From contig JAKSNY010000001.1 in NCBI GenBank assembly GCA_024399495.1, positions 186,001 to 250,000 on the forward strand: 64,000 nucleotides of DNA. The letters run 5' to 3'. A program made the position numbers and the translations under genes. The notes beneath the pieces are model-generated. The model did not search any database. It saw only the letters and a program-made list of their open reading frames with translations, and was not told where the DNA came from. Within the stretch, counting starts at the first letter, position 1; every line of letters begins with the position of its first letter. Source of the DNA: Paludibacteraceae bacterium (GTDB lineage Bacteria; Bacteroidota; Bacteroidia; Bacteroidales; Paludibacteraceae). This document shows, in pieces, positions 35,087-43,618 of this stretch.

Positions 35087-35844
35087 TAGAGGTAAAGAAC
35101 GTAACCAAATCTTTTGGTGATTTAACGGTACTGCATAATATATCAGCAGTTTTTGAAGCGGGTAAGACAAACCTTATTATTGGTCAGTCAGGTTCAGGTA
35201 AGACCGTACTGATGAAGAGTGTTATAGGCATACATCGGGTAGAGGAGGGTCAAATCCTCTATGATGGCAGAGATATTGCCGCTATGACTAAAAAAGAGGT
35301 GTTTAGATTACGCAGAGAGGTGGGAATGCTTTTCCAAGGTTCAGCACTTTTTGACTCTATGACTGTAGAGGAGAATGTTCGTTTCCCACTTGAAATGTTT
35401 TCCGATAAGAGCCGCGATGAGTGGAATGAGAGGGTTGAGTTCTGCCTTAACAGGGTGGAGTTGGGGCGTGCCGCCAAACTATATCCGTCAGAGATAAGCG
35501 GTGGTATGCAGAAACGTGCCGCTATTGCAAGAGCTATAGTGTTGCAGCCTAAATACCTTTTCTGTGATGAGCCAAACTCTGGTCTTGACCCCAAAACATC
35601 ACTTACCATAGATAAACTTATACATGAGATAACAACGGAGTTTGGCATAACCACTATAGTCAATACCCACGATATGAACTCCGTTATGGAGATTGGAGAT
35701 AAAGTCATATTCATTCATAAAGGATACAAAAGTTGGGAAGGAGACAAGGACTCCATATTTGAATCGGGTAATCAGGATTTGGAAGACCTTGTGTTTGCAT
35801 CAAACCTCTACAAGAAAGTTAAGAAATACCATAACCTAAAATAA
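35083..35844 (+). CDS. mlaF: MlaF-type ABC transporter ATPase
   Basis: 253 aa. Walker A is GQSGSGKT (39-46 or so), the signature is ISGGMQKRAAIARAI, Walker B is YLFCDEPNSGLDP and the H-loop is NTHDM. The GGMQKR signature with Met is typical of the lipid-transport (Mla) branch. It overlaps mlaE by 4 nt. After it come hairpins and a tandem octamer array before the next gene. Confidence 0.92.
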   Translation: MIEVKNVTKSFGDLTVLHNISAVFEAGKTNLIIGQSGSGKTVLMKSVIGIHRVEEGQILYDGRDIAAMTKKEVFRLRREVGMLFQGSALFDSMTVEENVRFPLEMFSDKSRDEWNERVEFCLNRVELGRAAKLYPSEISGGMQKRAAIARAIVLQPKYLFCDEPNSGLDPKTSLTIDKLIHEITTEFGITTIVNTHDMNSVMEIGDKVIFIHKGYKSWEGDKDSIFESGNQDLEDLVFASNLYKKVKKYHNLK

Positions 35845-35862
35845 AAGTAAAGGAGTTTGGTC

Positions 35863-35934
35863 GCCACTTCGTGGCTAAGTTAAGGAGTGAAAAGACTCCT
35901 AAACTCCTGAACTCCTAAACTCCTAAACTCCTAA
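35863..35934. repeat. Hairpins and ACTCCTAA array after mlaF
   Basis: GCCAC TTC GTGGC hairpin at 35863-35875 followed by TAAG, an AGGAGT/ACTCCT hairpin (35884-35900), then five copies of ACTCCTAA (one with a G) at 35895-35934. The first hairpin and its TAAG tail recur at 61156-61173. Confidence 0.8.
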
Positions 35935-35940
35935 ACTAAT

Positions 35941-36219
35941 ATGTCGTTTCTATTTAAAATACGCAAACCACGTCAGTATAATGTGAAGTACCGCTATTAT
36001 GATGAGCATAAGGAGCGGCTTCAGCAGTCTGAGGCAAGGGTGCGTAAGAAATTGGGAATGGATGTTGATGATTCCGCTTCTACAGGAGCCTTACACAGGG
36101 GGGTGTTCCGTAATACAATAGATTCCACCAAAGATGAGAAAAACCGTTTGGTAAGGTTTGGTGTGATATTAGGTCTGCTTCTTATTTTTGGCTACACTTT
36201 TCTACACTATGCCGGCTAA
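35941..36219 (+). CDS. Small membrane protein ahead of mutL, unknown function
   Basis: 92 aa. A basic N-terminal half (FKIRKPRQYNVKYRYYDEHK) predicted to be cytoplasmic and helical, and one C-terminal TM helix (about 70-90, VRFGVILGLLLIFGYTFLHY). Its 3' end overlaps the mutL start by 11 nt, so it is likely co-translated with mutL. No family name known to me. Confidence 0.75.
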   Translation: MSFLFKIRKPRQYNVKYRYYDEHKERLQQSEARVRKKLGMDVDDSASTGALHRGVFRNTIDSTKDEKNRLVRFGVILGLLLIFGYTFLHYAG

Positions 36220-38032
36220 TACAGATATAATACATACGCTCTCGTCCGCTGTTATAAACCAGATAGCGGCAGGTGAGGTTGTACAGCGTCCTTCGTCTGT
36301 TGTAAAAGAGTTGATGGAGAACTCAATAGATGCCGGTGCAACTAAGATAGATGTTGTGGTTGCAGATGCAGGCAGAACACTTATTCAGGTTATAGATAAC
36401 GGTAAGGGAATGAGTGCCACGGATTCTGTAAAGGCATTTGAGCGTCATGCCACTTCCAAAATTTCCGATGCTTCTGATTTATATGCACTTACCACGATGG
36501 GGTTCAGAGGAGAGGCTCTTGCATCAATAGCGGCGGTAAGCAGGGTGGAACTCAAGACACGCAGAGAAGAAGATGAATTGTGCAGTAAGGTTGATATTGA
36601 GGGCGGAGAATTGGTGAGTCAAGAGTTGACATCGGGTCAGAAAGGAACTCAAATACTTGTAAAGGATTTGTTCTATAACATTCCTGTAAGGCGTAAGTTC
36701 CTTAAAAAGAACGAGACGGAGCTTAGAAACATACTTAATGTCTTTCAGCAGATTGCATTGGTGTATCCAAGCCTTGAACTGAGTTTGTCGCATAACGGAA
36801 CTGTACTGTTTGACCTGCATAAAGATAATTTCCGTCAGCGTATAGCCTCAATATGTGGTGCCAAGACATCAAAAGAGTTGCTATCCATAAACGTGGACAC
36901 TACGCTGGCACGTATAAGTGGTTTTATTTCAACTCCAGAGTCTGCTGTAAAAAAACAACCGTCACAATACTTTTTTGTAAACGGCAGATATATTCAGCAT
37001 CCGTATTTTGCAAAGGCCATAGCATTGGGATTTGACAGATTGTTGCCAACAGATAGCAAGCCGCAATTCTTTATCTACTTTGATATAGAACCCGATAAGA
37101 TAGATGTCAATATTCATCCCACCAAAACAGAGGTTAAGTTTGAAGATGAACAGGCATTGTTCCCTATATTGGTATCGGCGGTAAAAGAGGCACTTGCATC
37201 ATCATGCTCCATGCCTACCCTTATGTTTGACCAAGAGGATAGGATAGAGATACCGTTGGCGGCAACTGATTTAGGCAAGATAGAGACCCCTAAAACAGGG
37301 TTTAACCCATCTTACAATCCTTTTAGCGGCACACATACACCAAAACCTAAGACAGACGGATGGCAGAACCTATACGATACGGTAAAGGGTGTCAAGACAA
37401 TGGGAGAGCCTGACGAAAATGAATATGGGTTAAAGGATGATATTAAGAGTGATGATTTGGGGCTTGATGTAAAACCTAAGTTCAGTGGTTTTGTATATGG
37501 AGGGAAATACATTATATGTAATTCAGAATATGGAGTCTTATTTGTAAATATATACAGAGCATCACAGCGTGTATGGTATGACCGTCTGTCAGATATGATG
37601 GTGAAGGGAACCGGAGCAGGTCAGATGCTTATGTTCCCGGAACTGTTGGAATTGACTCCGTCAGAAAATATTGCATTCAGGCAAGTGCGTAATTCATTTG
37701 AGGCTGTAGGTTACAGTTTTGAGGATTTTGGCGTATCAACGTATAAGGTTAACGCAATTCCGTCTATGATAAAGGACGGTGAATCCATTGCTATTATAAA
37801 GGATATAATATCAGACCCCGATGTTGATGTTAATGGCATCTCTTCGGTTCTGAGAGAAAGGTTACTTATAAACTTGTCAAACAAGAGTGCCGTAAGAGAG
37901 GTTACAAGCACAGATATGGCTGAGAGTCTGGTTGAATCTTTATTTAATACAACATCGCCTATGTATGCACCTGACGGATTACCTATATACTTTACCGTAG
38001 ATTCCAATGAAATAAAAAGACGCATAGGATAA
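36209..38032 (+). CDS. mutL: DNA mismatch repair protein MutL
   Basis: 607 aa from ATG 36209 (MPANTDIIHTLSSAVINQIA). GHKL ATPase motifs: NQIAAGEVVQRPSSVVKELM with the catalytic Glu, DAGATKI, DNGKGM, and TMGFRGEALASIAAVS. The transducer domain includes NGRYI and DVNIHPTKTEVKF. The C-terminal dimerisation domain starts near 415. I did not find the DQHAxxERxxYE nuclease-type motif of endonuclease MutLs; the matching stretch reads NIYRASQRVWYDRL, so the usual metal-site residues appear altered. Confidence 0.95.
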   Translation: MPANTDIIHTLSSAVINQIAAGEVVQRPSSVVKELMENSIDAGATKIDVVVADAGRTLIQVIDNGKGMSATDSVKAFERHATSKISDASDLYALTTMGFRGEALASIAAVSRVELKTRREEDELCSKVDIEGGELVSQELTSGQKGTQILVKDLFYNIPVRRKFLKKNETELRNILNVFQQIALVYPSLELSLSHNGTVLFDLHKDNFRQRIASICGAKTSKELLSINVDTTLARISGFISTPESAVKKQPSQYFFVNGRYIQHPYFAKAIALGFDRLLPTDSKPQFFIYFDIEPDKIDVNIHPTKTEVKFEDEQALFPILVSAVKEALASSCSMPTLMFDQEDRIEIPLAATDLGKIETPKTGFNPSYNPFSGTHTPKPKTDGWQNLYDTVKGVKTMGEPDENEYGLKDDIKSDDLGLDVKPKFSGFVYGGKYIICNSEYGVLFVNIYRASQRVWYDRLSDMMVKGTGAGQMLMFPELLELTPSENIAFRQVRNSFEAVGYSFEDFGVSTYKVNAIPSMIKDGESIAIIKDIISDPDVDVNGISSVLRERLLINLSNKSAVREVTSTDMAESLVESLFNTTSPMYAPDGLPIYFTVDSNEIKRRIG

Positions 38033-39192
38033 TGAAAAGACAACTTTTTATATTTGTGGTTTTGCTTTTGGCGGAAGGATTGTATGCCGCTGATACAGTA
38101 TATGTGGTAAAAAAGGATACTGTGTTTCTGGTTGAGAAACAAAAAAAACAGTCTGATGGCAAAATAAAGCCTAAATTCCTGTATAATGTGGATTTCCTGT
38201 TCTTTTTTGATAACAAGGAGCATTCACGCTCACAATATGTGAATTCACAGACACTATGTGGCACAAGACTGTCGCCTGAGATAGGTGTAGGTATCTCTGA
38301 TTCAGTGGTGGGAGACCATCGCCTTATGGCAGGCTGCTCATATATACAGCCCATAGGCACAGATTTTAAGAGGGCACAGATTCTGCCTACAGTATATTAT
38401 CAGTTCAAGAAATGGGGGTTGGGGATTCATGTGGGAATGCTGCCTTTTACCAAGATGATAGAGGAGTTCCCTGATTACCTTATGTATGACTCCATTTCAT
38501 ATTTCCACCCCAATATACAAGGAGCGTTGTTTAATTACAGAGATAAACGGGGATTTGTGGAATTTATGTGCGATTGGCGTGGAATGTGGTCAAAAGATAC
38601 ACGAGAGGCATTCCGCGTAACCCTTAACGGACGGTATGAGCATAAATGGTTCTTTGTGGGAGGCAGAGCCATGATGAACCATTTGGCATGCTACGCTCCT
38701 GATACCATAAAGAGAAACGATGGCGTATGCGATGATTTGCTTGGCAGTGCGTATATCGGGTTTGATTTAGGCAAGGTCACTCCATTGGACTCTTTTGTGA
38801 TTAGGGCTAATTATATTATAAGTCTGCAACAGGATAGAGAAGCCGGTTTCAGAAAACTTCCGCAAGGTGGACTTCTTGAGATATTCCTAAGGTGGAGAAT
38901 GATAGGATTCCGCAATGTGACATATTATGGCAGTCCTCTTATGCCAATGTATCAGCAGTACCACTCGCTGCTTAACCAGGGGGACCCGTTATATCAGGCT
39001 AAGTTCTATAACCGTACAGACGTGTTCCTATATATATATAATAGCAGTTTTGTAAACTGTTTTGCTTCTGCCAATTTCCACGTGGCGGATGGAGTGCTCA
39101 CCACATCACAACAGATTGTTGCACAATTCTCTTTAGACGGGATTTGGGATTATAAGCACAAACGTAAGTTAAGGACTGTACTGGGCAAATAA
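38032..39192 (+). CDS. Putative outer-membrane barrel or periplasmic protein of unknown function
   Basis: 386 aa. Signal peptide to about AADTV (residue 20). The mature protein alternates aromatic and polar residues in strand-like runs (YNVDFLFFFDNKEHSRSQ, LGIHVGMLPFTKM, WFFVGGRAMMNHLACY, GLLEIFLRWRMIGFRNVTYY), consistent with a beta-barrel or beta-sandwich. Its ATG shares a base with the mutL stop. The coupling to mutL is probably of convenience. No family recognised. Confidence 0.65.
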   Translation: MKRQLFIFVVLLLAEGLYAADTVYVVKKDTVFLVEKQKKQSDGKIKPKFLYNVDFLFFFDNKEHSRSQYVNSQTLCGTRLSPEIGVGISDSVVGDHRLMAGCSYIQPIGTDFKRAQILPTVYYQFKKWGLGIHVGMLPFTKMIEEFPDYLMYDSISYFHPNIQGALFNYRDKRGFVEFMCDWRGMWSKDTREAFRVTLNGRYEHKWFFVGGRAMMNHLACYAPDTIKRNDGVCDDLLGSAYIGFDLGKVTPLDSFVIRANYIISLQQDREAGFRKLPQGGLLEIFLRWRMIGFRNVTYYGSPLMPMYQQYHSLLNQGDPLYQAKFYNRTDVFLYIYNSSFVNCFASANFHVADGVLTTSQQIVAQFSLDGIWDYKHKRKLRTVLGK

Positions 39193-39360
39193 AAAAACCG
39201 TGCCGCCAATTATGATCCAAACTTGAAAAAAGTAGGATTTGGGGTCCACGCTATCTTTGTAATCCGCCCAATCCTGAAAGGATAGCGGCACGCCATTGAA
39301 ACACATGGATTACCCAGTTAAAGAATTAAATTGTAAAGTTGCCCAAATGAGCGGCACGGT
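39191..39360 (-). ncRNA. Candidate structured RNA with 10-bp closing helix and U-tract
   Basis: Ends pair perfectly over 10 bp (39197-39206 with 39351-39360). Inside it ATTTGGG pairs with CCCAAAT (39237-39243/39342-39348), CGCTATC with GATAGCG (39249-39255/39281-39287, extendable by three pairs), and GTAATCC with GGATTAC (39259-39265/39307-39313). The last crosses the previous helix as a pseudoknot. On the minus strand the closing helix is followed by U7 (39197-39191), as at an intrinsic terminator. A TAATTTG close to the -7 consensus covers the stop of the upstream protease gene (39371-39365). A second CGTGCCGC (minus, 39292-39285) could compete for the terminator arm. A 6S-like RNA, a 3'-UTR element or a small RNA are all possible. 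Confidence 0.5.
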
Positions 39361-39368
39361 ATGTCAAA

Positions 39369-40817
39369 TTACGGTCTGTATTCCAAGTAACCTTTTGATT
39401 GAGGCTTGTCCTTGAAATGTTCTACAAATATAAACAATCCTTTTGACAAAAAGTCATTTTTACTCTTAAAATTTTTAATAAAATGTCCGTCAGTGCCGTA
39501 AACATCAACACTTTCGGGAACTGTATCAAGTGATTCCTCTATAATTTCCTCATCTGTGGGAATGTCTGTAGTGTAAGCCTTGACACATAGATTGACAGTT
39601 CTGAAATCTTCAATCGGGGCATCAGTACCAATCTCTATTGTTTGACGGTCATCGCCGTTCACTTGTATATATTGAGAGCCTACAGGAATAAATGTAGGGT
39701 CATTGTAGCCATCACTTTTGCTTTCAAGTGGAACTGTGTTGGAGTAATAATCCACCGCTACAATAAATGTATTGTCAACAATAACGGGATTGTCTAACTT
39801 AACGGAATAGAAACCTGTGTATGGACACTGTATCGTTTTAGTGAAGGATACCTCGGAACCAACCATTACCGTAAAGGTGATTTCAGGGGAATCTTCAGTT
39901 ACGTAAGCCCCAACGTATGTAAGTTTCTCTTTGCTCTTAGGTGTGAAATAAGATAGAGTTGACATTTTATCCACCCCACTCCATATTCTGGTACCATGCA
40001 TTCCGCTTCTATTATAATAGTATGCGTTAGAGACTTCTGATTTCTCCACTCTGGTAGTAAAAGCAGTACAACCGCTCATTATTAAAGAGTCATCGTATGA
40101 AATTTTAAGCACACCATTGTCAAACATAAATGAACCCCAGTTGAATTTTGCAAGAAACACCCTTTCATCATCGTCCCACCCTATAAGTGAAACGGCATGA
40201 TTTGCGGCTTCCTCTCCAGTGTATTTATATACGTTACCTGAAAGATATTTGTTGTCATAGAACATAGAAGCACCCACCGCACCATAATCCATAATGCACT
40301 GCTTTATGGCAACCATATCACCCGATGGCAGGAAATACGCTCCAAGTGTGTATGCAGGGAAATCATCAGGGGTGAAATCGGGGCAGACCTCATCGTATGC
40401 ATCGTAAGGGAATGACTCCTCGTAAGCCGGACTCTGAAGGTTTGCCATAATGGATGTTGCTATATTAAAATTGCCACCATCTTGTTTGGTTAAAAGGAAT
40501 CCGTAGTGGCAGTTGGACATAAGCTGTGGGGATAGATACCCGTCGGAGTGCCCTGATTTATTGTAAAGAGCCTCCACCGCATCACATGTGGCAAATGCCC
40601 AACAAGTTCCTGAAATCACCTGATTACGGGATTCGGTAATATACCCAAAATCACGAGAATCGTATTTGGACGGGAGTTCATCGGCTGTTTTGAGATGCGA
40701 GACACTATAGTTATGGAAATCTACAGGAGAAGGAATGTATCCTCCTGCCATTTGTGCGTGTGATGACATCGGGGCTAATAAAAAAGCGATGGTCAGAATA
40801 GTGTAAATGTTCTTCAT
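39369..40817 (-). CDS. Secreted C1 (papain-like) cysteine protease
   Basis: 482 aa. Signal peptide to about residue 21 (SSHAQ). Catalytic residues by pattern: oxyanion Gln Q66, nucleophile C72 in SGTCWAFA, H207 in ANHAVSLIGWD and N226 in FNWGS. After the protease domain (about 48-245) comes a beta-rich region (260-420). The C-terminal tail with SVDVYGTDGHFIKNF resembles a degenerate T9SS sorting domain but lacks the PNP signature. It would act outside the cell or in the periplasm. It has its own promoter, interlocked with that of the phosphodiesterase gene. Confidence 0.85.
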   Translation of the reverse strand: MKNIYTILTIAFLLAPMSSHAQMAGGYIPSPVDFHNYSVSHLKTADELPSKYDSRDFGYITESRNQVISGTCWAFATCDAVEALYNKSGHSDGYLSPQLMSNCHYGFLLTKQDGGNFNIATSIMANLQSPAYEESFPYDAYDEVCPDFTPDDFPAYTLGAYFLPSGDMVAIKQCIMDYGAVGASMFYDNKYLSGNVYKYTGEEAANHAVSLIGWDDDERVFLAKFNWGSFMFDNGVLKISYDDSLIMSGCTAFTTRVEKSEVSNAYYYNRSGMHGTRIWSGVDKMSTLSYFTPKSKEKLTYVGAYVTEDSPEITFTVMVGSEVSFTKTIQCPYTGFYSVKLDNPVIVDNTFIVAVDYYSNTVPLESKSDGYNDPTFIPVGSQYIQVNGDDRQTIEIGTDAPIEDFRTVNLCVKAYTTDIPTDEEIIEESLDTVPESVDVYGTDGHFIKNFKSKNDFLSKGLFIFVEHFKDKPQSKGYLEYRP

Positions 40818-40839
40818 TTCTTATGAGATTTGACTTCAA

Positions 40840-40875
40840 TTTGCAAAAGTATAAAATAATGTGTATTTTTGCAAG
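40840..40875. promoter_or_regulatory. Interlocked divergent promoters, PgpH-type gene (+) and protease (-)
   Basis: Plus: TTTG 40840-40843, 20 bp, TATTTTTG 40864-40871. Minus: CTTG (one mismatch) 40875-40872, 20 bp, TACTTTTG 40851-40844. Each -33 box directly abuts the -7 box of the opposite promoter, a 36-bp symmetric unit. Confidence 0.72.
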
Positions 40876-40896
40876 GATATATAAATTTTTATAATT

Positions 40897-42972
40897 ATGG
40901 CGGCAAAAAAAGAAAGTATAAATATTGTAAACAGAGTGCTTTTGTTTATTGCCTCAGTTGTAATAATAATGCTCAGTTATCCCAAAGACGCTCAGTTCCA
41001 ATATCAATATGAGCTTGGAAAGCCTTGGCAGTATGATTTGCTGACCGCAGATTTTGATTTCCCGATATACAAGGACAAGGCTCAGTTAAGGGCGGAAAGG
41101 GAAGATGTGCTTAATAATAAGGTGTATTATTTTTACGATAACAATGATATCTGCACAGACGCTCTTAAAAAAATGAGGACATACGTGGAACAACTTATTG
41201 AGGGGGAGACAGAAGCCCAATACATATCTTACTTGAAGCGTGAGATGGAGTATATGTATAAATCGGGTATAATGGAGGATTCTCAATACGATGTTGTACA
41301 TGAAAGCGGAAGTGACCATATAGTTGTATTGGGAGATAACAATATGGGAAAACTTCGTGGCAGAAATGATGTCTATTCCTTATCAAAGGCTAAAAAACAT
41401 ATAAGGAATAATATGCCTGAGCACTTGAAACATGAGATATTTGATAAGATAAATCTGGATGCATTCTTATCCGCTAATCTGGTTTTTGACGAGGATATTA
41501 CAGACAAGGCGTTAAGTGAAGAGTATAAGAGCATATCAGCAACACAAGGTATGGTTCAGCGTGGTGAGAGAATTATAGATAGAGGAGAGATTGTTACAGA
41601 ACAAAAATTTCTGATTCTTAATTCTTTGAAGCAGGAAACTCTTTCTAATATGACAATCACAAGTAACCAAAAAATTATGTCATTAATGGGCATAATGTTG
41701 ATAATAGCCATCTTTTTGGGGTTGTTTTATCTATACTCCTACATATTTAGAAAGCACTTTTTCCAAACCACTCAATATTGTATTCTTACTTTGATGCTTA
41801 TAACGGTTTATGCCGTTATGACATCTTTGATAGTGCAGTTTGCTGAACACGAATTGGTCTATTTAATACCTTATGCCTTAATCCCGATGGTGATAAGCAC
41901 ATTCTATGACACACGAACCGCTTTGTTCACACATTGGACCACTGTACTAATATGTGTGCTGTTTGTGGCTAAGCCATTGGAGTTTGTAATGTTGCAGATA
42001 CCCGCCGGAATGATTTCCATCTATATGTCAAAGGATCTTGAAGACCGTTCACAGTTTATGAGAACCGCACTTGCCGTGGTGGCTACATATTGCTTTATCT
42101 ATTTTAGTTTCAACTTGCTTTTGAATGTTGAGTTTGTTAGCGGAGCCAATATGTGGATGTTTCTGTGGTTTGTCATCAACGGAATAATGCTTCTGTTTGC
42201 CTATCCGCTTGTATTCTTTGTGGAGAAAACATTTAAATTCACGTCCAATGTCACACTGTTGGAACTGTCTAATACCAACACACCATTGTTGCGACAGCTA
42301 TCGGAAGAGGCTCCCGGCACGTTTCAACACTCGTCGCAGGTCAGCAATCTTGCCGCCGACGTTACATCGCATCTTGGAGGTAACACTCTTATGGCAAGAA
42401 CAGGTGCTTTGTATCACGATATCGGGAAATTGAGACACCCTGCCTTTTATACAGAAAATCAATATAATGGAGTGAACCCTCATGTGAGGCTCAAGCCAGA
42501 GGAGAGTGCCACAGTGATAATAAGTCATGTGAGGAACGGTGTTGAGATAGCCAAGCAAAACAAATTGCCACAGTGCCTGATAGACATAATTATGACTCAC
42601 CACGCCACAGGTAAGGCAAAGTTCTTTTATAACACTTGGATAAATGAGAATCCTGGAAAACAGATTGACGAGAGCAAGTTCACATACGATGGTCCAAATC
42701 CGTTCACAAAGGAGCAGGGTATTATTATGATATGTGATGCAGTGGAGGCTGCATCACGCAGTTTGTCCGAATACACAGACGATAGCATTGGGTCATTAGT
42801 GGATAAAATAATTGACGGAATACTCCAAGATCATTTTTTAGACAATACCCCGATAAAGATGAATCAGATGGAGATTATTAAATCGGTGCTAAAAGAGCGG
42901 CTTAGAAACATATACCACACAAGAGTCGCTTATCCTGATATCAATTTTAAGGGTAAAAGCAATTTTTTTTGA
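40897..42972 (+). CDS. 7TMR-HDED/HD-domain phosphodiesterase (PgpH type)
   Basis: 691 aa membrane protein. One N-terminal TM (about 12-27), an extracellular 7TM-HD domain (30-265), about seven TM helices (265-470) and a cytosolic HD domain with H507-D508 in LYHDIGKL, FQHSSQVSNLA upstream and MTHHATG downstream. PgpH enzymes hydrolyse cyclic di-AMP. The motif set supports the same here. Substrate not proven. It starts 26 bp after its -7 box. Confidence 0.87.
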   Translation: MAAKKESINIVNRVLLFIASVVIIMLSYPKDAQFQYQYELGKPWQYDLLTADFDFPIYKDKAQLRAEREDVLNNKVYYFYDNNDICTDALKKMRTYVEQLIEGETEAQYISYLKREMEYMYKSGIMEDSQYDVVHESGSDHIVVLGDNNMGKLRGRNDVYSLSKAKKHIRNNMPEHLKHEIFDKINLDAFLSANLVFDEDITDKALSEEYKSISATQGMVQRGERIIDRGEIVTEQKFLILNSLKQETLSNMTITSNQKIMSLMGIMLIIAIFLGLFYLYSYIFRKHFFQTTQYCILTLMLITVYAVMTSLIVQFAEHELVYLIPYALIPMVISTFYDTRTALFTHWTTVLICVLFVAKPLEFVMLQIPAGMISIYMSKDLEDRSQFMRTALAVVATYCFIYFSFNLLLNVEFVSGANMWMFLWFVINGIMLLFAYPLVFFVEKTFKFTSNVTLLELSNTNTPLLRQLSEEAPGTFQHSSQVSNLAADVTSHLGGNTLMARTGALYHDIGKLRHPAFYTENQYNGVNPHVRLKPEESATVIISHVRNGVEIAKQNKLPQCLIDIIMTHHATGKAKFFYNTWINENPGKQIDESKFTYDGPNPFTKEQGIIMICDAVEAASRSLSEYTDDSIGSLVDKIIDGILQDHFLDNTPIKMNQMEIIKSVLKERLRNIYHTRVAYPDINFKGKSNFF

Positions 42973-42990
42973 AAAAAAACACTAATTTAT

Positions 42991-43021
42991 TTTGGTAGGT
43001 AAAAAACTTTGCGTACCTTTG
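42991..43021 (+). promoter_or_regulatory. Promoter for the rpsL operon
   Basis: TTTG 42991-42994, 19 bp, TACCTTTG 43014-43021, 67 bp before the rpsL ATG. A near-perfect match and the only clear promoter seen ahead of the 18-kb translation block. Confidence 0.8.
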
Positions 43022-43088
43022 CAACCCCTAAAAATATTTTTAGGTGTAAAGGGTATTTAATCAATAAATTACAAAATAATAACAAACA

Positions 43089-43478
43089 ATGCCTACTATT
43101 CAACAATTAGTAAGAAAAGGGAGAACGGTGCTGACAGATAAGAGCAAAGCCCCTGCTTTGGATTCTTGTCCTCAACGTCGTGGCGTTTGTGTACGTGTTT
43201 ATACAACAACCCCTAAAAAGCCGAATTCCGCTTTACGTAAAGTGGCTCGTGTGCGTTTGACCAACCAAAAAGAGGTTAACTCTTACATACCTGGAGAGGG
43301 TCATAACTTGCAGGAGCACTCAATAGTAATGATTCGTGGTGGACGTGTTAAGGACCTTCCAGGTGTACGTTACCATATTATACGTGGTACACTTGATACA
43401 GCTGGTGTAAACGGCCGTCTGCAACGTCGTTCAAAATACGGTGCAAAGCGTCCTAAAGCAGGAGCGGCTAAGAAGTAA
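43089..43478 (+). CDS. rpsL: 30S ribosomal protein S12
   Basis: 129 aa. Contains the decoding-site [13 protein letters not shown] segment, with the streptomycin-sensitivity lysine in TTPKKPNSA, and [14 protein letters not shown]. It forms part of the 30S decoding centre. First gene of the str-type group rpsL-rpsG-fusA. Confidence 0.98.
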   Translation: MPTIQQLVRKGRTVLTDKSKAPALDSCPQRRGVCVRVYTTTPKKPNSALRKVARVRLTNQKEVNSYIPGEGHNLQEHSIVMIRGGRVKDLPGVRYHIIRGTLDTAGVNGRLQRRSKYGAKRPKAGAAKK

Positions 43479-43618
43479 TAAGAGAGAGAATAACAATTAA
43501 CAGTTTTTAATACTGTTTTGTTTTTGGGAAAGCATAGGTTGAGTAAATTGGTTCAGGCGGAACCTTTTGAAGACAATATCAGGCAACCAGAATTCAAAAC
43601 GGATAATTTATTTAAAAG
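43479..43618 (+). promoter_or_regulatory. Spacer with hairpins between rpsL and rpsG
   Basis: 140-bp spacer, long for this operon. Two hairpins: AACAGT/ACTGTT (43499-43504/43512-43517) and GGTTC/GAACC (43550-43554/43560-43564). In E. coli, S7 represses translation from the rpsL-rpsG spacer. A similar role here is a guess. Confidence 0.35.

Noticed and set aside
37711-38360. Long antisense ORFs over the mutL end and the following gene
   Set aside because: Both sense genes are well supported and the antisense frames show no domain, signal or promoter.
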